Under the pieces are notes generated by a model. The model saw only the letters and a program-made list of their open reading frames with translations. It made no database searches and had not been told where the DNA came from. The position numbers and the translations under genes are program-made. From NCBI GenBank assembly GCA_004020365.1, contig SAQR01000058.1, positions 1 to 38,310 of the forward strand: a stretch of DNA of 38,310 nucleotides. The letters are read 5' to 3'. Below, in pieces: positions 26,864 to 34,642 of this stretch (position 1 is its first letter; the number at the start of each line of letters is the position of its first letter). The DNA comes from Mesorhizobium sp. Lineage in GTDB: Bacteria > Pseudomonadota > Alphaproteobacteria > Rhizobiales > Rhizobiaceae.

Positions 26864-28363
26864 TCAGCGATCGCGCGTATAGATCACGGCGTAATCGTCC
26901 GCATACGCCGGCTTCCAGCCCAGTTCATCGAAGAATGGAATGCGGCTGTCGTCCGGCGTCAGCAAGGCCCAGTCGATCGCATGCTTCTCGAGCTGGGCTT
27001 CGAGGACAGGCTTTCCACCGCTCTCTCCTGTCTTGGCATCTGTCTTCATAAAGCCGTTGAGAAACAGCTGATCTGTCCGGCCGTCGATGAATGTCTTGAT
27101 GCCATGGAAAATCAAGCTGCCGCCGAAATTATATGAATTCAGGACATTGCCTGACAGATGATGGGTATCGACGAATGCGAGCGCATCCCTGGCCGAAGTC
27201 TTCTGGCTCGGCACGACCGGATAGGTGCTGGTGAGCATTGCGGTTGCCACCAGCAGCAAAACGCCTGCCACGCCGCAGATCTGGTAGAATCGCTCTGCAA
27301 AAAACCGTTCCAGCCCGTCGCGTCTGTCGGTCGCCCATTTCGTCAGGGAAAGTGATGGATATTGCTGCGCAATCTCGGCCGCAAGCACGATCGGCACCAG
27401 CAGAAAGAACAGGTACATGAAGCGCACATGGGTGAGATAAACATGCAAGGTGAAGATGATGAACAACGCCTTCGCCCAGCCGACACGAAGTCTCGATACA
27501 AGCAGCGCGAAAAGGAACACCAGGATTCCCATTTCCTGGAGCCGTTGATCCGAGGCGTCGAAGGGGTCCCACTCGATAATCAAGGGAACCGCTTCATTGC
27601 CATAAGCCACGGTGAAAGTGGCAAGGATGGCCTTGACGCCATAGGGATTGATCAGGCTGACCACCGGGCAAAGCAGTCCGAAGGCAATCCATTTGCCAAG
27701 CAGCACGGGGTTCGACAGGCGGGTCCGCACAAGCAGATCGAGGCCAGCGAAGGCCGCGATGACGAAGCCGATGGTAAAGGTGGCGTGGAGATTGGCCCAC
27801 AGCACAAGCAGGGCCAGCAGCCATAGAGGCGGTGCCTGCTCATCACGCGCGGCGCGGAAAAGCGTCGCGGTCCAGATCACGATGATGGGGAAGGTGAAGA
27901 TGTGCGGACGCGCGGTGTAGATCGGGGCGATCAAGGCCGCCACCAACAAGGCCAGTCCGACTGCCGCCGTCGGCCTCAACCAGGTGCTGAGATACCACGA
28001 CAGCAGCACGCCGGTCAGGGCGATGGTTGAGATGATCAGCACCGCCACGCCGTTCCAGCCACTTGCCGTGTAGGCGAGCGCAAGGAGAACCTGTCCAAGC
28101 CACTCCTTGGCGATCCACGGCTGGCCGGCGAAAGTGTGAGAATAGCTGTCGACAACCGGAAAGCTACGATTTGCCAGCAGATCGAGCCCGACCTTGACCT
28201 GCCACCAGCTGTCGGGGTCCTGCAGGATGGCCTGGGCGTGGGCGGAAAGCGCGAAGGCCACGACAGGCGCGATCAGCAGGCAGAACATCACCCTGGCCCG
28301 CTGCGCGGCGTTGACCGACGAAGCGGTCGCAACACTCGCTAGGGTCGCCTGAATCCCGTTCAT
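26864..28363 (-). CDS. Large polytopic membrane protein, possible GT-C-like glycosyltransferase
   Basis: 499-residue protein with about ten transmembrane helices up to residue 385 and a soluble C-terminal domain of about 115 residues. After the first helix comes the acidic motif ILQDPDSWWQVKVGLDLL, followed by AGQPWIAKEWLGQ; acidic residues after the first helix are typical of GT-C enzymes using polyprenyl-phosphate sugars. No family assignment is certain. The start is ATG at 28363, 77 bases after the methyltransferase stop, in line with the GtrB-like gene. Context suggests modification of a cell-surface glycan or lipid with a sugar supplied by the upstream glycosyltransferase. That is inference. 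Confidence 0.8.
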   Translation of the reverse strand: MNGIQATLASVATASSVNAAQRARVMFCLLIAPVVAFALSAHAQAILQDPDSWWQVKVGLDLLANRSFPVVDSYSHTFAGQPWIAKEWLGQVLLALAYTASGWNGVAVLIISTIALTGVLLSWYLSTWLRPTAAVGLALLVAALIAPIYTARPHIFTFPIIVIWTATLFRAARDEQAPPLWLLALLVLWANLHATFTIGFVIAAFAGLDLLVRTRLSNPVLLGKWIAFGLLCPVVSLINPYGVKAILATFTVAYGNEAVPLIIEWDPFDASDQRLQEMGILVFLFALLVSRLRVGWAKALFIIFTLHVYLTHVRFMYLFFLLVPIVLAAEIAQQYPSLSLTKWATDRRDGLERFFAERFYQICGVAGVLLLVATAMLTSTYPVVPSQKTSARDALAFVDTHHLSGNVLNSYNFGGSLIFHGIKTFIDGRTDQLFLNGFMKTDAKTGESGGKPVLEAQLEKHAIDWALLTPDDSRIPFFDELGWKPAYADDYAVIYTRDR

Positions 28364-28440
28364 ATCATAGCTCCAGGCCGCTCTGCGGCAGATCGATTGG
28401 CGGTTTCAGCTTGTCGCTCGTCCGAGGGCAGGGCGTCCGC

Positions 28441-29142
28441 TCAAACGGCAGGCTTGACCGCATGCACGAAATATTGGGCTCCCATGGGCAGCCTGGTCAG
28501 GAAGCGCTCCAAGGGTCGCAATCTTGCAAGCATGCGTGGGAAAAAGATCCGGTAGACGACATCGGATTTGGCGAAGCCGGCCGCAGCCATTCGCTTGCGC
28601 AGATCGCGGCTGTTGATCAGGATTGCGTTCTCGTCGAAAGCACAGTTTCGCACCGCGTGCGTGGTCAGCGGATTCCAGGGATTGTGCTCGAACAAGAAGA
28701 AGCTGCCACCGCCGGTCAGCACTCTCCCGATCTCCTTGATCAGGCCGACATGGAGGTTTTCGGGGATGTGATGAAACACGCAGGCGGCGAAGGCGAGATC
28801 GAAACTCGCGTCGTCACAGGGGATCGTTTCGCCGTCGAAGTGCCGGAAATCGGCTTGGCCGGGAAAGCGCTTGCGGGCGATGTCGAGCGACTGCGAGGAA
28901 GGGTCGAGCAAGGTGATTTCGCTGTCGGGAAATGCGGCGCGCATCGGCCCCAGCGAATTGCCGACGCCGGCGCCGAAGTCGAGTATCCGCCGCGGCTTCC
29001 CGTTGGAGCGAGCCAGCCTTGCTGCGACGTCGTCGATCTTGTACTGCGCGAAAAAATCAGGGGTTTCGCCGCTCAGCCTGATACTTGCGGCATGCTGCTG
29101 CTGATATTCCAGCGCGAACTGGTCAAATTCGGCCTGAAGCAC
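28441..29142 (-). CDS. Class I SAM-dependent methyltransferase
   Basis: 233-residue Rossmann-fold methyltransferase (Methyltransf_11/UbiE-like). Motif I is ILDFGAGVGNSLG at about residues 53-65. Acidic residues after strand 2 (EITLLDPSSQSLDIARKRF), then SFDLAFAACVFHHIP and a GGSFFLFEHNPWNPLT stretch complete the usual pattern. The substrate is unknown; the neighbours suggest a glycan or lipid-linked sugar. The start is GTG at 29142, supported by AAGGGAG seven bases upstream. It overlaps the 3' end of the glycosyltransferase gene by 20 bases. Confidence 0.87.
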   Translation of the reverse strand: MLQAEFDQFALEYQQQHAASIRLSGETPDFFAQYKIDDVAARLARSNGKPRRILDFGAGVGNSLGPMRAAFPDSEITLLDPSSQSLDIARKRFPGQADFRHFDGETIPCDDASFDLAFAACVFHHIPENLHVGLIKEIGRVLTGGGSFFLFEHNPWNPLTTHAVRNCAFDENAILINSRDLRKRMAAAGFAKSDVVYRIFFPRMLARLRPLERFLTRLPMGAQYFVHAVKPAV

Positions 29143-30187
29143 GCACGGCTCCCTTGGTCAGTTCCTCGGCCATTTCCTGAAGGCGATGGACGGGCAGTTT
29201 GCCGGCGGCAGGATCATGGGCAGCGATCTCGTTGATGAGGTAGAGCGGCCGCCGCTTGGTCTCCATATACATGCGCCCGAGATATTCCCCGAAAATCCCA
29301 AGGACCAGAAGCTGGACGCTGCCGAGGATCAGGACGATTGCGGCCAGGCTGGTCCAGCCGGGCAAGACGCTGCCGGCAACCCATGAGAACAGCGTGTAGC
29401 CCAGCGCAGCAAGACCGAGAAAGCCGAAGATCATGCCGAGATGCGAGGCGAACCGCAGCGGCACGATGGAGAAGCTGGTCATCGCATCCATCGCCAGAAG
29501 CACCATCTTCTTCAACGGGTAATGCGTGGTGCCCGCGAAGCGCTGTTGCCGCTCATAGGCAAAGGCCACCTGCTTCAGACCGATCCAACTCACCATGCCG
29601 CGAATGAAGCGGTAACGCTCGGGCATCGCATTGAGATGATCGAGCGCGCGGCGGTTCATCAGGCGAAAGTCTCCGGAATCGAGCGCCATGTCGACGTCGA
29701 CCATCTTGCGCAGCAGACGGTAGAACAATGCGGCGGTTGCGCGCTTGAACCAGCCTTCGCCCTGCCGCTTCAGCCGCTGGCCATAGACGACGTCGAACCC
29801 CTCATCCATCTTCGCCATCATGGCTTTGAGCAATTCCGGCGGGTCCTGAAGGTCGGCATCGAGAATGAGGATGCGCTCGCCGCAACAAAACTCCAGGCCG
29901 GCGCTGAGCGCAATCTGGTGGCCGTAATTTCGGGCGAGGTCGATGCCGACGACGTGGCTGTCTTTTTTGGCGAGTTCGAAGATCGCCTCGCGGGTGCCGT
30001 CAGTTGCTCCGTCGATGACCAGCACGATCTCGTAGGAAGGCCCTGCCTGTTCACGGCAAACGGCGGTGACGCGCCGGTAAAGTTCGGCGACCCCACCGAT
30101 TTCATTGTAGCACGGCACGACAACCGACAGCGCGACGGCGCGTCGCGCAGCGATTTTCTCTGTATGCGCCAAAAGCCCAGCTCCCAT
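29123..30187 (-). CDS. Family 2 glycosyltransferase (GtrB/DPM1-like)
   Basis: 354-residue enzyme likely to transfer a sugar from a nucleotide donor to undecaprenyl phosphate. The catalytic GT2 domain (about 18-235) starts LSVVVPCYNEIGGVAELYRR and has the metal-binding DxD at 110-112 in LILDADLQDPPELL. RNYGHQIALSAG and SGDFRLMNRRALDHL are typical of GtrB/DPM1 members. Two transmembrane helices at about 240-300 anchor it in the inner membrane. The start is ATG at 30187, with no strong ribosome site. First gene of the glycosyltransferase-methyltransferase-membrane protein cassette. Confidence 0.9.
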   Translation of the reverse strand: MGAGLLAHTEKIAARRAVALSVVVPCYNEIGGVAELYRRVTAVCREQAGPSYEIVLVIDGATDGTREAIFELAKKDSHVVGIDLARNYGHQIALSAGLEFCCGERILILDADLQDPPELLKAMMAKMDEGFDVVYGQRLKRQGEGWFKRATAALFYRLLRKMVDVDMALDSGDFRLMNRRALDHLNAMPERYRFIRGMVSWIGLKQVAFAYERQQRFAGTTHYPLKKMVLLAMDAMTSFSIVPLRFASHLGMIFGFLGLAALGYTLFSWVAGSVLPGWTSLAAIVLILGSVQLLVLGIFGEYLGRMYMETKRRPLYLINEIAAHDPAAGKLPVHRLQEMAEELTKGAVRASGRI

Positions 30188-30309
30188 GGTTACAACGGGA
30201 ATAGGCCGAATTTCTTAGAAAATTGATAAAGGATAGCCGCCTACAACGCCAACCAGGCAAAGCGAGCCGACGCTGGGCGTCGACGGCCGAAGCTTCGCAA
30301 ATCGCCGGC

Positions 30310-30513
30310 TCAGCCTTCGGCCTTGAAGTTCTTCGCTTCCTTCTCGACCTTGGCGCTGTCCTTGCCGTGCTTGCGCATCAGATCCTTCGCCTGGTTGGGC
30401 GAAACGTCGGTAGTCTCGGCCAGGCGCAGGGCCTCCTTGTCGTCCGGTTCGCGTTTCTTCCGATCGGCCATTGCGGTTCGCCGATCGGCCATTGCCGTTC
30501 GTTTGTCAGCCAT
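30310..30513 (-). CDS. DUF3606 small protein with repeated N-terminal start codons
   Basis: 67-residue basic protein. The DUF3606 part (about 23-62) resembles a SAP-like helical fold (LRLAETTDVSPNQAKDLMRK then HGKDSAKVEKEAKNF). DUF3606 proteins are widespread in rhizobia and of unknown function. The N-terminus is built from 21-base direct repeats, each encoding MAD(K/R)(R/K)..: Met1, Met8 and Met15 are all possible starts. The first ATG at 30513 shares a base with the stop of the upstream DUF3606 gene (TGATG), which supports coupled initiation there. Both genes probably respond to the EcfG promoter at 30733-30757. Confidence 0.82.
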   Translation of the reverse strand: MADKRTAMADRRTAMADRKKREPDDKEALRLAETTDVSPNQAKDLMRKHGKDSAKVEKEAKNFKAEG

Positions 30514-30701
30514 CACGATGCCTTTATGCTCTCGGCGATTTCGTGCAGCACCTTGCGATCGGTGCCGTGGCGCTTGATCAAGGTGCGTGCCTGTTCGGGA
30601 GTAATGCCGGCTTCCTCGGCGAGATGCCTCACCTCATAGTCTTCGTCGCCGGCTACCTGTGAGCGATCGCGATTGTCGGTCTTGGTCTTGTCGTCGGGCA
30701 T
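30513..30701 (-). CDS. DUF3606 small protein, first gene of the pair
   Basis: 62-residue protein starting MPDDKTKTDNRDRSQVAGDE with the conserved DUF3606 core DYEVRHLAEEAGITPEQART then LIKRHGTDRKVLHEIAESI. The alternating charged helices and small size fit a stress-induced soluble protein, perhaps nucleic-acid binding; that is inference. The start is ATG at 30701 with GGAGAG upstream. Longer in-frame readings to 30815 have no ribosome site and run through the promoter. It is co-transcribed with the second DUF3606 gene. Confidence 0.87.
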   Translation of the reverse strand: MPDDKTKTDNRDRSQVAGDEDYEVRHLAEEAGITPEQARTLIKRHGTDRKVLHEIAESIKAS

Positions 30702-30732
30702 GGCAGTTCTCTCCTCACTGGACCTGGAGCAT

Positions 30733-30757
30733 AACGGCGGAGATTTCGTGAGGTTCC
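30733..30757 (-). promoter_or_regulatory. EcfG-type (general stress) promoter of the DUF3606 pair
   Basis: On the minus strand GGAAC (30757-30753) and CGTT (30736-30733) are separated by exactly 16 bases. This matches the GGAAC-N16/17-CGTT consensus of the alphaproteobacterial general stress sigma factor EcfG/RpoE2. The -10 element lies 31 bases from the DUF3606 ATG at 30701. A second match with the same spacing rule lies before the DUF982 gene, which makes chance less likely. Confidence 0.75.
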
Positions 30758-30855
30758 TTTTGCATGTTGCCCAAGCTGCGCAGCGGTTTGGGACAACGAC
30801 ATGCCCAAAAAGCAAGAATTAAAGGCGTGTCGCATCTCTCCAGACGTGACACGCT

Positions 30856-31116
30856 TTAATGCCGGCCTTCGCGCACGAACAGATGGGCTTCCTTGGCGGC
30901 GGCCGTGAATGCCCGCCGCGCGCTGCCAACCGCCCGCCGCTGCTCCATCGCATCCATCATGGCTTTCAAGGCGGCGCGATACTTCGGCCCGCGCTTTTCG
31001 TTCGGCCATTTGTCGACCAGAAGCGAGGCCGCCTGGACCGTCCTCGTCACAGAAAGCGGGCGTCCGGTCCGTTCGCTCTCGATCGTCACCGGAACGTCGA
31101 ATTGTTCATCACGCAT
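30856..31116 (-). CDS. DUF982 family small protein
   Basis: 86-residue protein, MRDEQFDVPVTIESERTGRP followed by a helix-rich DUF982-like core (TVQAASLLVDKWPNEKRGPK then YRAALKAMMDAM). DUF982 is a rhizobial family of unknown function, often present in many copies. The start is ATG at 31116 because AAGGAG lies nine bases upstream; a longer frame to 31257 crosses the promoter. EcfG-type elements at 31146-31171 indicate induction in the general stress response. Confidence 0.82.
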   Translation of the reverse strand: MRDEQFDVPVTIESERTGRPLSVTRTVQAASLLVDKWPNEKRGPKYRAALKAMMDAMEQRRAVGSARRAFTAAAKEAHLFVREGRH

Positions 31117-31145
31117 TACCGCCACTCCTTGACTCCAACGGCAGC

Positions 31146-31171
31146 AACGGCGCAGCGGGGTTATCCGTTCC
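31146..31171 (-). promoter_or_regulatory. EcfG-type promoter of the DUF982 gene
   Basis: On the minus strand GGAAC (31171-31167) and CGTT (31149-31146) are 17 bases apart, matching the EcfG/RpoE2 consensus. The -10 element is 30 bases upstream of the DUF982 start codon, a normal leader length. Confidence 0.75.
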
Positions 31172-31278
31172 GATAGCGAATGGCGCAATCCATCCAGATC
31201 ACAATTCATGGTTACTGAGTGGCTTACGTCGCCGGTTTCATTTTTGACAGTGCTCAAGCCAATTGCGGGCGATGTGCA

Positions 31279-31509
31279 TTAGCGGCACCGATGGTCGAAG
31301 ACGATCCCCATGGTCCTACCAATTGCGGTCATGACGATTAGCTCGACCAGTTGGTCGTCGCTGTCCGCACAAGCCGGGCCCGCCCGGCGGATGGCATCTA
31401 TTGCGGCTCTGGTCGATATGGTGTCGCCGGCGCGGAATTTTGAAAGCGCAGATGAAACAAGTTCATGGGCCGGCAAGTCAACGACAGGCGCTCTCGAAAC
31501 GACCTTCAT
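31279..31509 (-). CDS. Small hypothetical protein (76 residues)
   Basis: I do not recognise the family. The product begins MKVVSRAPVVDLPAHELVSS and ends MGIVFDHRCR. It appears helical, has no signal peptide or membrane span, and has two cysteines (in GPACADSDDQ and near the C-terminus). The ATG at 31509 is chosen because GGAGG is placed 6 bases before it; the in-frame ATG at 31515 is too close to that site. It lies between the DUF982 and NYN genes, all on the minus strand. Upstream at 31583-31629 is a cluster of TCGGAC repeats that may control it. Confidence 0.65.
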   Translation of the reverse strand: MKVVSRAPVVDLPAHELVSSALSKFRAGDTISTRAAIDAIRRAGPACADSDDQLVELIVMTAIGRTMGIVFDHRCR

Positions 31510-31582
31510 TGGCATCCTCCACCATGAAGCCTTTCCCGCGAGAATGATACGCCGAATGGCGGTTTTCGCCAGCGAAATTGTG

Positions 31583-31629
31583 GTCCGACCAGAGGCCAAT
31601 CGGACGCCAATCGGACCCTCCGATCGGAC
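31583..31629. repeat. Cluster of four TCGGAC elements (iteron-like)
   Basis: CCAATCGGAC occurs at 31596-31605 and 31607-31616 (11-base period, one helical turn), with CCGATCGGAC at 31620-31629 and an inverted core GTCCGA at 31583-31588. They fill the short gap between the stop of the NYN gene and the 76-residue gene. The phased repeats resemble a regulator binding array; the protein is unknown. Confidence 0.45.
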
Positions 31630-31654
31630 TTGGGACAGCTAGCTTTTGCAGGGC

Positions 31655-32416
31655 TCAGCGCGATGCTGCCGACTTCGATTTCTCTCGGCTCTTCGCAGCC
31701 GGCTTGACCCTTATGCGCATCGCTCCACCTTCGGGATGATCGATCTCAAAGGCATTGGTCTTGCGCACGAGATCGCTCAGCTTGCGAAAGCCGAAGGTCC
31801 TGGGATCGAAGTCCGATGCCAGGTTGGCGAGTTGATTGCCGACGATGCCGAGCGGCACCCAGCCGTCCTCGGTTCCCATCTGTGAAATGACCCTGGTGAT
31901 GATCGGCGTCGCGGCGCTGGGCGGCTGCAAGGATTTCGTCGGCGCCGCATCCTGCGCGTTGGCTGACGCAGTCGGAAGCAGGTTCTCGGTGTAGACGAAG
32001 CGGCGGCATGCCTGCCGGAAACTCTCCGGCGTCTTCTGCTCGCCAAATCCGTAGACGTCGACGCCGTGCTCCCTGATGCGAGCGGCGAGGCGGGTGAAAT
32101 CGCTGTCGGACGACACCAGGCAAAAGCCTTCGAATCGTCCGCTGTGGAGAAGGTCCATGGCATCGATGACGAGCGTGATGTCGGATGCGTTCTTGCCGGT
32201 GGTGTAGGCGAATTGCTGCTGCGGGATGATCGCATGCTTCGACAGCACATCGGCCCATGCCTTCGAGCGGGTGCTGGAGAAATCGCCATAGATGCGACGA
32301 ACGCTTGCCTCGCCGATCTTGGCGATTTCCTCGAACAAGCCGTCGACGATCTTGGCCGAGGTATTGTCCGCATCGATCAGCACTGCAAGCCGTGGAGAAC
32401 GTGGTTCGGTTGGCAA
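31655..32416 (-). CDS. NYN-domain (LabA/DUF88-like) protein with LOTUS/OST-HTH domain
   Basis: 253-residue putative RNA-acting protein. Residues about 8-145 form a PIN-like NYN domain with the acidic residues expected for metal binding: Asp15 and Asp17 in VLIDADN, Asp79 and Asp85 in SDITLVIDAMDLL, Asp104 and Asp106 in VSSDSDF. Residues about 170-238 resemble an OST-HTH/LOTUS domain (VPLGIVGNQL and FGFRKLSDLVRKTNAFEID). The tail is Lys/Ser-rich. NYN proteins are often ribonucleases; the target is unknown. The start is TTG at 32416, with AGGGG about seven bases upstream and no usable ATG before the first motif. Confidence 0.87.
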   Translation of the reverse strand: MPTEPRSPRLAVLIDADNTSAKIVDGLFEEIAKIGEASVRRIYGDFSSTRSKAWADVLSKHAIIPQQQFAYTTGKNASDITLVIDAMDLLHSGRFEGFCLVSSDSDFTRLAARIREHGVDVYGFGEQKTPESFRQACRRFVYTENLLPTASANAQDAAPTKSLQPPSAATPIITRVISQMGTEDGWVPLGIVGNQLANLASDFDPRTFGFRKLSDLVRKTNAFEIDHPEGGAMRIRVKPAAKSREKSKSAASR

Positions 32417-32504
32417 GGCGAGCCCCTGTTTTGCTTTGCAGCAAATTACATATGGTGCCGCGGCGTCATGCGAAACCTTTTTATCGAGATCCGACTGATG
32501 TCAT

Positions 32505-32897
32505 CTACTTCTCCCGATACAAGATCATGCCGGCGTGGTGCAGCACGCCGTCGATGAACGTTCCATCAGCGGTAAAGCCGGTGTCGTCCCAGTAGTCGAT
32601 GTGATTTCCCCGGATCTCATAGCGCCCCTGGTATGCGCTGTCACGGCTTCCGCGCGCTTCGTCATAGCGGCCGTTTGGAAGCAAGTTGTGGCGGATATGG
32701 CCATCGGCCGTGACCCACATCCCGACGTAGGGGTGGCTTGCCAAAGGTCGGGCAGCGGTATTTTGCGAGTTCATCTGGGCGAGGCCTTTCTGTGCGAGCC
32801 GGTCTTCCATCGTCTGCGATCTTGCGGCTTGGGGAACCGCGCCGAGCAGCAACGCGACGGCAATCGCGATCCCCGAATTGTCGAAACGAAAACCCAT
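32505..32897 (-). CDS. Atu4866-like secreted protein
   Basis: 130-residue protein with an N-terminal signal peptide (about 1-27, IAIAVALLLGAVPQAARSQ). The C-terminal domain resembles Agrobacterium Atu4866: HPYVGMWVTADGHIRHNLLP, NGRYDEARG, YQGRYEIRGNHIDYWDDTG and FIDGVLHHAGMILYR. This is a small beta-barrel-like fold of unknown function, probably periplasmic. The start is ATG at 32897 with GGGAGG upstream. It lies 10 bases after the end of the broken SDR gene and may have been in one operon with it; Atu4866-type genes beside SDR genes would fit such a unit. Confidence 0.83.
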   Translation of the reverse strand: MGFRFDNSGIAIAVALLLGAVPQAARSQTMEDRLAQKGLAQMNSQNTAARPLASHPYVGMWVTADGHIRHNLLPNGRYDEARGSRDSAYQGRYEIRGNHIDYWDDTGFTADGTFIDGVLHHAGMILYREK

Positions 32898-32907
32898 CCT
32901 TGCCTCC

Positions 32908-33631
32908 CTACTTGCTGGCTTTCGGCCGGATGGCGATCTCGTTCACGTCGACATCGTCCGGCTGTTCGATGGCGAAGCGCACGGCACGGCCGATCGCGTC
33001 GGGCTGCAGCGCAATGGCGCGATAGGTCTTCATCGCTTCCACCGCGACCGGATCGGTGAGTGCCGGCGAGCTCGCTCTCGACCACGCCGGGATGGATGCA
33101 GGTGACGCGGATGTTGTCGTGCTCCTGCCGCAAGCCATCGGAGATGGCGCGGACCGCGTATTTGGTTGCGCAATAGACCGCGGCTGTCGGCGATACCGAA
33201 AGCGCGCCGATGGAGGCGATGTTGACGACATGGCCGGAGCCTCGGGCCGTCATCTCCGGCAGCACCGCAGCGATGCCGTAGAGCACGCCCTTGATGTTGA
33301 CGTCGACCATTCGGTCCCATTTCATCGACCTTCATCGAGGCCATCAGCGACAACGGCATGACGCCGGCATTGTTGACGATCACGTCGACGCGCCCCCAGG
33401 CCTGACGCGCTGCCTCGGCAAATGCGGCGACATCGGCGCGGTCGGTCACGTCCAGGCGGCGCGTCATTGCCTCCCCGCCTTTGCCCTGATCTCTTCTGCG
33501 AGGGCGTCCAGCCGATCGGTGCGGCGCGCGCCGAGCATGAGCTTTGCTCCGGCAGCACCGAGCTCTCGGCCGATGGCGGCGCCGATGCCGCTCGACGCCC
33601 CGGTGATGAGCACGACTTTGCTAAGGGACAT
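32908..33631 (-). pseudogene. Short-chain dehydrogenase/reductase, three frameshifts
   Basis: Recognisable classical SDR split over three frames. The N-terminus MSLSKVVLITGASSGIGAAI has the Rossmann TGxxxGIG motif and starts at the ATG at 33631 with GGAGA upstream. Frame 1 stops near 33464; frame 2 continues RRLDVTDRADVAAF through VNNAGVMP. Frame 3 has NIASIGALSVSPTAAVYCAT with the catalytic YxxxK (YCATK). A last shift near 33060 restores ALTDPVAVEAMKTYRAIALQ through to RPKASK at 32908. Shifts lie near 33475-33485 (one base short), 33320-33322 (one extra) and 33056-33066 (one extra). The total of 724 bases fits an original 723. Either a pseudogene or poor sequence. Confidence 0.8.
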
Positions 33632-33751
33632 GTTTCGTCTCCGTCTGGTTGATCCTGGAACCGCCATGCAGCGGTTGCCACGAAGATGGATCTGTTTCAC
33701 TGTTGCGATAAGACGACCATTTGTTCACAGCGTCGAAAGCACAGCTAACCA

Positions 33752-34642
33752 ATGCAGCCGGATCTCAATGCGCTTGCCGTCTTCGCCCTCGTCGCCGAGG
33801 AGCGGAGCTTTCGTTCGGCTGCGGACCGAATGGGCGTCACCCGCTCGGCGGTGAGCCAGACGATGAAGCGGCTGGAAGAGACGCTCGGTATCGCGCTCGT
33901 CCAGCGCACGACGCGAAGCGTCAGCCTGACCGAGGCTGGCGAACGCCTCTATGCCGAGATCGCGCCCGCCATTGCCGACATGCGCGCCGCAATGGAGAGC
34001 GCCGGCGACCTGCGCGGGCGTCCACGCGGGCAATTGCGGCTCGCCGTCTCGTCGATCGCCGAGCGCTTTCTTTCAGGGCCGTTCCTGGCGGCCTTTGCCG
34101 AGGCCAATCCGGAGGTTCAGATCGACATCACGGTGACGGACGAGGAATTCGATATCGTCGCCGAGGGATACGATGCCGGCGTCAGGCTCGGCGAGGTGAT
34201 CGAGCAGGATATGATCGCAGTGTCTGTCGCCGGTGACGAGCGGCAGCTGGCCGTCTGCGCGCCGGCCTATCGCGATCGGTTCGGGGAGCCCTCGCATCCG
34301 AAGGAACTCGCTGAACATCGCTGCGTTGGCTGGCGTCGCGCCCCGAAAATCGCGCCCTATCGTTGGGAATTCGCCGAGGACGGCAAGGAGTTCAGCGTCG
34401 AAGTTGCGCCGGAGATCACGACCAACGATATGGCGCTGATGATAAAGCTCGCCATTGCCGGCGCCGGCATCACTTTCGGCATGGAGGAAAGCTTTCGCTC
34501 GTGGATCGGTCGGGGCGAACTGGTGCCGGTTCTCGAGGATTTTTGCCCGCGCTTTGCCGGCTTCTACCTGTATTATCCGAGCCGTCGCAACGTCGCGCCG
34601 AAGCTGCGCGCACTTGTCGAACACCTGCGGCGTCCTGGCTAG
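33752..34642 (+). CDS. LysR family transcriptional regulator
   Basis: 296-residue LysR regulator. The N-terminal helix-turn-helix (about 1-62) reads LNALAVFALVAEERSFRSAA with VTRSAVSQTMKRLEE and LVQRTTRSVSLTEAG. Residues about 90-290 form the substrate-binding-like effector domain. It resembles the group that controls adjacent oxidoreductase genes and is divergent from the broken SDR gene (120-base gap), its likely target. The start is ATG at 33752. If the SDR is really dead, the regulator may have lost its local target. Confidence 0.92.
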   Translation: MQPDLNALAVFALVAEERSFRSAADRMGVTRSAVSQTMKRLEETLGIALVQRTTRSVSLTEAGERLYAEIAPAIADMRAAMESAGDLRGRPRGQLRLAVSSIAERFLSGPFLAAFAEANPEVQIDITVTDEEFDIVAEGYDAGVRLGEVIEQDMIAVSVAGDERQLAVCAPAYRDRFGEPSHPKELAEHRCVGWRRAPKIAPYRWEFAEDGKEFSVEVAPEITTNDMALMIKLAIAGAGITFGMEESFRSWIGRGELVPVLEDFCPRFAGFYLYYPSRRNVAPKLRALVEHLRRPG

